Assembly: GCA_002733465.1 (NCBI GenBank)
Contig: NVVT01000007.1
Coordinates: forward strand, 202,972-213,776
Direction: 5' to 3'
Origin: Kangiella sp.
Lineage (GTDB): Bacteria > Pseudomonadota > Gammaproteobacteria > Enterobacterales > Kangiellaceae
DNA: 10,805 bases
Numbering within the stretch: the stretch's first letter is position 1; each line of letters begins with the position of its first letter. Position numbers and translations under genes: made by a program. Below the pieces are notes generated by a model, which saw nothing but the letters and a program-made list of their open reading frames with translations, was not told the DNA's origin and searched no databases. This document shows, one piece after another, positions 4,919 through 10,805 of this stretch.

Positions 4919-7516
4919 TTATTGAGTCACTAAGTGCTTTATTAGGGCATCATGCAATACTTGTTTATCAATCGGCTTGGAAATATGTCCGTTCATTCCT
5001 GCATCGAAGGAGTCTTGAACCATTTCGTCTAATGCATGAGCCGTTACAGCCAAAATAGGCAGTGCTTTCTTATTTTTCCTTTTTTCCCAAAGCCTAATCT
5101 CTCGCGTTGCTTGGTAGCCGTCCATAACTGGCATTTCACAATCCATCAATACAACGCTAATTTGGTCATGATAATTTTTCACGTGCTCTAGAGCTTCTTC
5201 TCCATTTTCAGCAAAATAACACTTTAAACCAAGTTTGCTTAACATTGCCTTTATCACCATTTGATTAACTTTATTGTCCTCGGCAACAAGCACCGTCAGA
5301 CCTTTAAGTTTATCTTTCACTTCTAGATGAACTTTCTCACCGAGCGCATTACTTTGAGACAATATAAAATCTTCAACTTCTTCATCTTTCATTATCTGAC
5401 TTGGAATGCTAAACCAAAAATTAGCGCCTTGATTTTCTTTACTTATTACACCAATATTGCCATCAAGATGCTCAATAATTTTTTTACTTATGCTCAAGCC
5501 GAGACCTGTTCCGCCATATTTTCTAGTAGTCGAACTATCGGCTTGAGAAAAAGATTGAAATAATTTACTTTGTTGTTTTTCTGTTAATCCTATTCCACTA
5601 TCAATCACTTCGGTTTTTATTAAAGTGGAAAGTTTTTGATTTATTGTCTCTGAATTTTCACAACAGGAAACCTTTAATCGAATATTGCCTTTTTCAGTAA
5701 ACTTCAACGCATTACCCAATAAGTTTAAGAGAACCTGTTGTAAGCGATTAGAGTCACTTTTTATATAAGTGGGTACATCTTGATTAATTTCACAAATTAA
5801 TTCGATAGATTTTTCATTTGCTAGCAGTTCAAAGTTTTTAATTGTTTCTCGGTGCAATTGACGGACATCAAACACTCGGCACTCCATTTCCATTCTACCC
5901 GCTTCAATTTTAGAAAGATCCAAAACATCGTTGATCAGATTTAAAAGTGTGCGCCCTGAACTTGTGATTACACTTAATAACTCTTGTTGTTTAATTGATA
6001 AAGAAGTATCTCTTAGCATTTCAGATATACCTAAAATACCATTTAAAGGCGTTCTAATCTCATGGCTCATTGTTGCTAAAAAACGACTCTTTGTTTTACT
6101 TTGAGCTTGAGCAAGCAAGACTTCCTCCCTTGCTATTATAATTTCTTGTTGCGCCTTCAATTCGGCTTCTTTCGCCTGAAGATCAGCTTCATACTGTTCT
6201 TCTTTTACTCTTCTAGCTTTTTTTTCTAATCTAAGAGTCTCTTTATCTGAGAGCATTCTCTGCTTTTTTTCTATATTGATACTGTCTGCCAAAGCGAGAG
6301 CAATAAACAAAATTGAAAAAGCGTTGCCTATTTGCAGGCCATTTTCGGTAAACATGTTTCTTGGAATAACACCCATTTTATTAGCTGTTAAAATAAAAGC
6401 GGCCACAACAAATAGCAACCATGAAACCAGAAAAAACCTAACCGCTTTATTGCCCTGGCGAAGCGCTGTGACACATGCTAAGACGCTCATAATAGCAAAC
6501 GGGAATCCCATCATGGTATTTATCAATACGGATTTTTGGTAGGGTATAAATGACGACAAAATGGTCATACTGCCAGCAATATAAACAATCAGCATCATTA
6601 TTCGATATTGCCAAACGCTGATTTTTTTTAATTCCACAAATTGACTTATGAACATTCCTCCAGATACGTAAAGCAAAGCATTAGATGTCGGCATAATCCA
6701 TTCATTTAAAACTTCAGAATTAGGCCATACATATTGAAAGCCAAAACCATGAAGACATGCATGGAATAAAATGTTTGTGAAAATAAAGAACGAAAAAAGA
6801 AGATAGGAATTATCGCGCACAGAAATAAATAGAATAAAATTATATAGACCCATTATTAAAGTTAGGCCAAAATAAATCCCCCACAACAAAAGCGTTGACT
6901 GGTGAGCGACGGCGAGCCCCTGCTCGCTCTGAATATATAGAGGGATTTGCAGTGTGCCCAAATTAAAAACCCTAATATATATTTCATACTGGCTATTTGC
7001 CTTCAATTTAATAGGTGTTAAAAAATTTCGATCAGGTATTTTTCTTTGAGCAAATGGATAGCTATCTCCCATTTGTATCTTTTGTTGCATTTGTTCATCA
7101 AGGTAAGTATATATTTGAATATCATCTAAATTAGAGTTGGCAATATTAATGATGTAATTAACATCGTTATTTAAATCATTCTGTAATTGCAACCGAAACC
7201 AAATAGCATTTTTTTGATAACCAAAAGAAGGGATTTCTTTTTGTGATTGAAGCCAATCAGATTGTTCTAAATTCTTTAAATCTAAGATAGTTTTATTTTT
7301 TTCAGTATCAATATAATAGAAAAGATATTTACCCACAGCAACATCGCTATCATAGTTACTTAAACTAAGTCGTCTCGACTGATTTGTTTCCTGTAGAGGT
7401 TGAGGTTTTGTCTCATTGCTCGCTTGGTTAGAGAATATCCATACGCACAACAACGCAGTGAAAATTTTACCAACGAGTTTTATTTTTTTTGCTGAGATGT
7501 AATGTAGATTCAACAA
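4919..7516 (-). CDS. LadS-like hybrid sensor histidine kinase (kinase 2): DISMED2-7TM-HisKA-HATPase-REC
   Basis: This is an 865-residue paralogue of the next gene with the same layout: hydrophobic signal segment (about 14-32), periplasmic DISMED2 (about 57-198, with SFGYQKNAIWFRL), seven membrane helices (about 208-414), coiled coil (415-475), HisKA with His485, HATPase (N-box Asn598/Asn602, G1 DSGIG 639-643, G2 GGTGLGL) and receiver with Glu746/Asp747, Asp792, Thr825 and Lys847. It looks catalytically complete and lacks HPt. The receivers share 94 of 128 residues by hand count. Relative to kinase 1 it has about ten extra residues between N-box and G1 (around 618-632). No ATG opens the frame: a stop lies at 7535-7537, and the candidates are TTG at 7516 or TTG at 7513, the second aligning with the ATG of kinase 1 (M-N-L against L-N-L). 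No strong ribosome site precedes either. The exact start is therefore uncertain by one codon. Confidence 0.94.
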   Translation of the reverse strand: MLNLHYISAKKIKLVGKIFTALLCVWIFSNQASNETKPQPLQETNQSRRLSLSNYDSDVAVGKYLFYYIDTEKNKTILDLKNLEQSDWLQSQKEIPSFGYQKNAIWFRLQLQNDLNNDVNYIINIANSNLDDIQIYTYLDEQMQQKIQMGDSYPFAQRKIPDRNFLTPIKLKANSQYEIYIRVFNLGTLQIPLYIQSEQGLAVAHQSTLLLWGIYFGLTLIMGLYNFILFISVRDNSYLLFSFFIFTNILFHACLHGFGFQYVWPNSEVLNEWIMPTSNALLYVSGGMFISQFVELKKISVWQYRIMMLIVYIAGSMTILSSFIPYQKSVLINTMMGFPFAIMSVLACVTALRQGNKAVRFFLVSWLLFVVAAFILTANKMGVIPRNMFTENGLQIGNAFSILFIALALADSINIEKKQRMLSDKETLRLEKKARRVKEEQYEADLQAKEAELKAQQEIIIAREEVLLAQAQSKTKSRFLATMSHEIRTPLNGILGISEMLRDTSLSIKQQELLSVITSSGRTLLNLINDVLDLSKIEAGRMEMECRVFDVRQLHRETIKNFELLANEKSIELICEINQDVPTYIKSDSNRLQQVLLNLLGNALKFTEKGNIRLKVSCCENSETINQKLSTLIKTEVIDSGIGLTEKQQSKLFQSFSQADSSTTRKYGGTGLGLSISKKIIEHLDGNIGVISKENQGANFWFSIPSQIMKDEEVEDFILSQSNALGEKVHLEVKDKLKGLTVLVAEDNKVNQMVIKAMLSKLGLKCYFAENGEEALEHVKNYHDQISVVLMDCEMPVMDGYQATREIRLWEKRKNKKALPILAVTAHALDEMVQDSFDAGMNGHISKPIDKQVLHDALIKHLVTQ

Positions 7517-7566
7517 GATACTAACTTTAATTACCTATAAAATTATCAACGCCACCTTTATCGGAA

Positions 7567-7572
7567 AGTATA
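7567..7572 (-). promoter_or_regulatory. Candidate -10 box for kinase 2
   Basis: Minus-strand TATACT (five of six bases of the -10 consensus) lies about 50 bases before the TTG start. No good -35 box is found at 16-18 bases. An alternative pair is TTGAAA (7601-7606) with TATTTT (7577-7582) at 18-base spacing. One of these may serve the kinase genes, since the spacer after lnt also holds a possible terminator. Weak support. Confidence 0.28.
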
Positions 7573-7665
7573 GAGCAAAATAAAGCATTTAGCGCTTATT
7601 TTTCAAATCGTAATTATTAATACTAGGGTCATTTTATTAGAAACAGTGGATAGAATCGAAAACTG

Positions 7666-7684
7666 CAATCAAAAGCTTTGATTG
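7666..7684 (-). terminator. Possible terminator behind lnt
   Basis: An exact 8-base-pair hairpin with a three-base loop (CAATCAAA, then TTTGATTG) lies 23 bases after the lnt stop codon. On the minus strand it is followed by CAGTTTTCG, so the T-run is short and offset, and the stem is AT-rich. It is the best hairpin in the lnt-kinase spacer and would separate the corC-lnt transcript from the kinases, though a weak intrinsic terminator at most. Confidence 0.4.
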
Positions 7685-7707
7685 ATTGTAAAAATAGATA
7701 TTTACTT

Positions 7708-9357
7708 TTATTTCAATGGCTTAGAACGCAAACGAATCACGCTAGCTACAACAAAAAACAAGCAACTTAAACTTAAAATCAAATAAAGCCCTAAAAAACC
7801 ATATTGTCTGTAAAGTGTATTGAATCCATCAAGCGAAACTCTGTATCTCAAAGTACCCTGCGTATGTCGCTCCAATTGGGCTAGCTGCCTACCTTTAGCA
7901 TCAACCACTGCAGTTATCCCATCATTGGTTGAACGAATTAACGGAATTCCTAACTCCAAAGCTCTCATGCGCGCCATCTGCATATGCTGAAATGGCCCTA
8001 ATGAATCACCAAACCATGCGTCGTTGCTGACAGTTACAATCAATTTGGGTTTGTTTGATTTTTCATCTGCTTGTTTCAACATTGTTTGCAGAAGATTAGG
8101 ATACGCAATCTCATAGCAAATTGCGGGAATTACATCATAATGCTCGAAAGACATGGCTGGTTGCTGGGAGCTTCCTGGGATAAAATTTGACATTGGTAAA
8201 TCAAAAAAATCGATAACACCTCTTAACATTTGTGCCAACGGAACATATTCGCCAAAAGGAACTAAAGCTTGTTTGTGATAGGTTAGATTCGAATTACCAA
8301 CAGCACTAAAACCGACATAACTCACATTTTTATCTCGATCATAAATAGGGACTCCCGCTAACAAATTTGATTGCGAAGGTTTTAATTTTCTTTCTATATC
8401 TGCAAAAACATCATAAACCTGGTGCTTGTAAGCTGGAATAGCCCCTTCGGGCCAAACAATTAAATCCGCATCCCAATGTTCATTTGTTTGAAGATATAAC
8501 GTATCAATAATTTCAGAAAAATATTCCCTTTTCCATTTTTTGTCTTGACTAATATTTGGCTGAACTAAAGCAACATCCAAACTCACCTTTTCTTGTGGAA
8601 TGATTTCTTCTGGTTGCATTAAATAACTTGATAATGGAAAACTCATGATTATCAATAAAATCATAAACGATTTATTTCGAATTGATTTTAAAGCTGATTG
8701 ATGTGATGGATCAACTGATTGGTTAATTTTATATAAGGCGAACAAACATTCGCCCAACACAATGGAGACGCTAATAATAGCAAGCATAAACCAACCAACA
8801 CCGTAAACACCAAACCAAGTGGCAAGCGATACCAGAGGACCGTCCATTTGACTGTATCCGGCTAGAAGCCAAGGAAAACCATTAAATAAAGTTGAAAGAA
8901 CAAATTCAGAAACAACCCAAGCGAATGGAATAATCAATATTAAAAAGGATTTTCCACATAATGAAACTAATTGATGAATCAAATAGCCAAAACCAACTTT
9001 CACCATAGTTAATACTAAAACAAATAGTGCGGTAATTAATACGGCTAGCGGTAAAGCAGCGTTTCCAAACTCATGAATGCTGACATATACCCAGCTTGTA
9101 CCTACGCCATATGCACCAACGCCCCAAAAAAAACAAGTTGATATAATTGCCTTCTTAACCAACGTTCTTTCTTCAGGGATGTGCAAATTACGATTAAAAT
9201 GATAAGTGTCAATAATTAAATAAACTAATAGCCCCAAAGATAATAACGTCGCTTGCCAAATATCAATTGGCGAAAAACCTAACGGATATAAAGCGCCAAT
9301 CAAAATTTTAACCAGCGGATAATTAAAAATAGTTTTTAGCTTACTGATAGAACTCAT
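7708..9357 (-). CDS. lnt: Apolipoprotein N-acyltransferase
   Basis: Lnt adds the third acyl chain, taken from a phospholipid, to the N-terminal cysteine of lipoproteins in the inner membrane, making them fit for Lol sorting to the outer membrane. The 549-residue protein has hydrophobic helices over about 1-240, a nitrilase-fold periplasmic domain (about 257-510) and a final helix (519-541). The catalytic triad is visible: Glu304 in VWPEGAIPA, Lys362 in HKQALVPFGEYVP and Cys414 in PAICYEIAYP. SNDAWFGDSLGP and RSTNDGIT are further family blocks. It is somewhat longer than the E. coli enzyme (512). The ATG at 9357 overlaps the corC stop as ATGA, so translation is probably coupled; the ribosome site (AGAAAGA) is weak. 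The corC-lnt order matches that of many gammaproteobacteria. Confidence 0.97.
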   Translation of the reverse strand: MSSISKLKTIFNYPLVKILIGALYPLGFSPIDIWQATLLSLGLLVYLIIDTYHFNRNLHIPEERTLVKKAIISTCFFWGVGAYGVGTSWVYVSIHEFGNAALPLAVLITALFVLVLTMVKVGFGYLIHQLVSLCGKSFLILIIPFAWVVSEFVLSTLFNGFPWLLAGYSQMDGPLVSLATWFGVYGVGWFMLAIISVSIVLGECLFALYKINQSVDPSHQSALKSIRNKSFMILLIIMSFPLSSYLMQPEEIIPQEKVSLDVALVQPNISQDKKWKREYFSEIIDTLYLQTNEHWDADLIVWPEGAIPAYKHQVYDVFADIERKLKPSQSNLLAGVPIYDRDKNVSYVGFSAVGNSNLTYHKQALVPFGEYVPLAQMLRGVIDFFDLPMSNFIPGSSQQPAMSFEHYDVIPAICYEIAYPNLLQTMLKQADEKSNKPKLIVTVSNDAWFGDSLGPFQHMQMARMRALELGIPLIRSTNDGITAVVDAKGRQLAQLERHTQGTLRYRVSLDGFNTLYRQYGFLGLYLILSLSCLFFVVASVIRLRSKPLK

Positions 9358-10328
9358 TTTGTCTTTCTGTTTGTTTGGTTTGCAATGTTTATTCTTGCAA
9401 CTCGTATTATTTTTATTTTACGAGTATCTGCAGCCACAATTTCAAATTTAAAATCATCAATTTCTAACCCTTCATCTTTGACCGGCACATGACCAAATGC
9501 TTGCAATAAAATCCCCCCAATAGTTTCATATTCCTCATCATCTAATTGGCTAGAAAAATAATCATTAAACTCTTCTATATCTGTAATGCCTTTTAAAATA
9601 TATTCATTTTCAGCGACTTTTTGAATACCATCTTCATCACCTTCAATATCGTATTCATCTTCTATTTCTCCAACAATTTGTTCTAATACATCTTCAATGG
9701 TGACTAAACCACCAACACAGCCATATTCATCGACAACAATTGCCATATGACTACGATTGGTTCTAAATTCTTTTAATAAAGTATCTAAACGTTTACTTTC
9801 TGGAATAATTGCCGCCGGACGTAAAAAATCTTTAATCGCAAACTTGGCTGGTTTACGCTTCTTTTTTTGAGCAGTGGATATCTCAGCACTAAAATGCAAT
9901 AAATCTTTGGCCAAAATGATGCCTTCAATATCATCACGGTTATCGCCAATAACCGGAAATCGAGAGTGCCCAGATTCAACAATATTCTGAATCATTTCAT
10001 CAAAGCCCATCTCATCGTTAACCACGACCATTTGAGGTCGAGCAATCATGATATCTCTCGCTTGAAGTTCGGAAATATGAATGACCCCTTCCATCATTGC
10101 TAGAAGCTCTGGATTAATAAGCGAATTTTCTTCAGCTGATTTTAAAACAGAAATAAGATCTTGCCGATCTTGTGGTGCTTCATGGAATAGATCGGTAAGA
10201 CTAGATATCCATTTTGAAATAACACTTACGAAAGAAGGTCTTGAGAAACTCGATTTAACCGCATTAGTCTTGGTTGAACGAGTCTTGACAGAGTTTGAGT
10301 TTGTCGAGGGAGGTTTATCGCCACTCAT
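9354..10328 (-). CDS. corC: CorC/YbeX-type CBS-domain protein
   Basis: This 324-residue cytoplasmic protein is of the CorC (YbeX) type. It has a polar, low-complexity N-terminus (1-35, rich in Ser, Thr, Asn and Lys), two CBS domains (about 92-148 and 163-220, containing HSRFPVIGD and MAIVVDEYG...GLVTIEDVLEQIVGEIEDEYD), and a CorC_HlyC domain (about 235-315, with YETIGGILLQAFGHVP). It lacks membrane helices, as expected for CorC rather than the membrane-anchored HlyC/CorB forms. The family is linked to magnesium/cobalt efflux, and CBS domains often bind adenine nucleotides; its exact role is unsettled, so the name is by homology. The N-terminus is about 30 residues longer than in E. coli. The ATG at 10328 has only a weak AAGAG upstream. 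It heads the corC-lnt unit; ybeY and ybeZ, usually next upstream, are replaced by a divergent porin start. Confidence 0.95.
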   Translation of the reverse strand: MSGDKPPSTNSNSVKTRSTKTNAVKSSFSRPSFVSVISKWISSLTDLFHEAPQDRQDLISVLKSAEENSLINPELLAMMEGVIHISELQARDIMIARPQMVVVNDEMGFDEMIQNIVESGHSRFPVIGDNRDDIEGIILAKDLLHFSAEISTAQKKKRKPAKFAIKDFLRPAAIIPESKRLDTLLKEFRTNRSHMAIVVDEYGCVGGLVTIEDVLEQIVGEIEDEYDIEGDEDGIQKVAENEYILKGITDIEEFNDYFSSQLDDEEYETIGGILLQAFGHVPVKDEGLEIDDFKFEIVAADTRKIKIIRVARINIANQTNRKTK

Positions 10329-10484
10329 TTATTGATGATCTCTTTTTGCTAAAAACGCCTTAAGTCTACCAAACTAACTGGCTTGAAGGAATGCAATTTG
10401 CAATATTATCTAATTTTACTAGACTCTTAAGTGTTCCATAATAAATCATTTTTGACTCATAATTTTTTTTGAGGTTTAAGCTAT
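10329..10484. promoter_or_regulatory. Divergent spacer between corC and the porin fragment
   Basis: This 156-base spacer must carry signals for corC (minus) and the porin (plus). A near-perfect palindrome TGCAA-T-TTGCA lies at 10392-10402 and could be an operator. For the porin, TTGACT (10452-10457) resembles a -35 box but has no good -10 partner before the start. GAGG (10471-10474), ten bases before the porin ATG, is a plausible ribosome site. No promoter can be named with confidence. Confidence 0.4.
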
Positions 10485-10733
10485 ATGAATAATCTACTAA
10501 AAGGTTTAGCTATTTGCAGTGCAAGCTTGATACATTTCGCTAGTTTTGCAGAATCAAACAGCGTATATGGCGACTTCCGCTATTCCTATAATAACATTGA
10601 CAATGGAAGCACTAGCACTATAAGCGGTAATAACAATGCATCAAGGATCGGTTTCAAAGGCGATATAGGCGAGAAAAAAGGTTTAACCGCTTTCTATCAT
10701 TTACAAGTCATAGGTAGGATCTTAAGAAATTGA
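10485..10733 (+). pseudogene. Gram-negative porin, 5' fragment with broken frame
   Basis: This frame starts as a general outer-membrane porin of the Porin_4 type and stops after 82 residues; whole porins of this type usually exceed 300. Residues 1-22 are a signal peptide (ending ASFA, cleavage before Glu23). The mature start SVYGDFRYSYNN is a first beta strand, followed by a Gly/Ser/Asn loop and the family block SRIGFKGDIGEKKGLTAFYHLQ. After about residue 75 the similarity ends and the tail IGRILRN and TGA look unrelated. The ATG at 10485 has GAGG ten bases before it. Because the break is abrupt and inside a conserved strand, the gene is most likely interrupted by an insertion or a rearrangement; the rest of the porin may lie beyond the window. 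A single frameshift is less likely, since no porin-like reading was recognised in the 95 bases that follow. Confidence 0.75.
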
Positions 10734-10805
10734 AATAAAGCTCAAATCATGATCAAATAGGAGTTACCACACAACTAATTAATCATGACGAGAGCTTCAA
10801 ATGAA
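10710..10805 (+). mobile_element. Possible left end of an insertion in the porin gene
   Basis: From about 10707-10712 the DNA stops encoding porin and becomes AT-rich with stops in the porin frame. Near the window edge an ATG at 10785 opens a frame (M-T-R-A-S-N-E, still open at the edge), preceded by AGGAG at 10759-10763, too far for a normal ribosome site. This fits a non-coding terminal region plus the start of a transposase gene, as in many insertion sequences, but the seven visible codons are not recognised and no terminal inverted repeat or target duplication can be checked. A deletion joining unrelated DNA would look the same. Confidence 0.35.

Noticed and set aside
9785..9982. Minus-strand 65-codon frame inside corC
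   Set aside because: It is a shadow in another frame of the CBS domains, without family features.
10081..10335. Plus-strand 84-codon frame antisense to the corC N-terminus
   Set aside because: CorC is well supported on the other strand, and this product shows no domain or signal.
10738..10797. AAGCTC (10738-10743) and GAGCTT (10792-10797) as terminal repeats of a mobile element
   Set aside because: Six bases in AT-rich DNA with a position inside the presumed element do not make element ends.

Overview
The window is an AT-rich stretch of a Gram-negative, respiring bacterium, most likely a gammaproteobacterium. Evidence is an NDH-1 (complex I) operon with separate nuoC and nuoD genes (fused in Escherichia and Pseudomonas), the corC-lnt pair in its usual order, and an outer-membrane porin start. 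Genus cannot be read from the sequence; a low-GC marine or host-associated lineage is only a guess.

All complete genes lie on the minus strand, so the biological order runs right to left. At the right edge is a plus-strand porin start (10485-10733) whose reading frame breaks after about 75 porin-like codons, followed by about 95 bases that no longer look like porin. Divergent to it is corC (9354-10328), which overlaps lnt (7708-9357) by four bases: a CBS-domain protein and apolipoprotein N-acyltransferase, completing lipoprotein maturation in the inner membrane. Next come two tandem paralogous hybrid histidine kinases (4919-7516 and 2151-4709), each with a signal peptide, a periplasmic DISMED2 sensor, a seven-helix membrane domain, HisKA, HATPase and a C-terminal receiver, the layout of Pseudomonas LadS. 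No HPt protein or output regulator is encoded nearby. The left end holds the start of the nuo operon: nuoA, nuoB, nuoC and the first codons of nuoD, tightly packed except for an 88-base nuoC-nuoD spacer.

The most notable signal is the kinase duplication. It includes non-coding 3' flank: two blocks (18 of 21 and 10 of 10 identical bases) sit at nearly the same distances behind both stop codons while the DNA between them has diverged. The upstream kinase has no ATG start and appears to use TTG. The two copies are similar (94 of 128 receiver residues identical by hand count) but have diverged in the sensor and by an insertion in the ATPase domain. No clearly new multi-gene system, CRISPR array, RNA gene or complete mobile element was seen.
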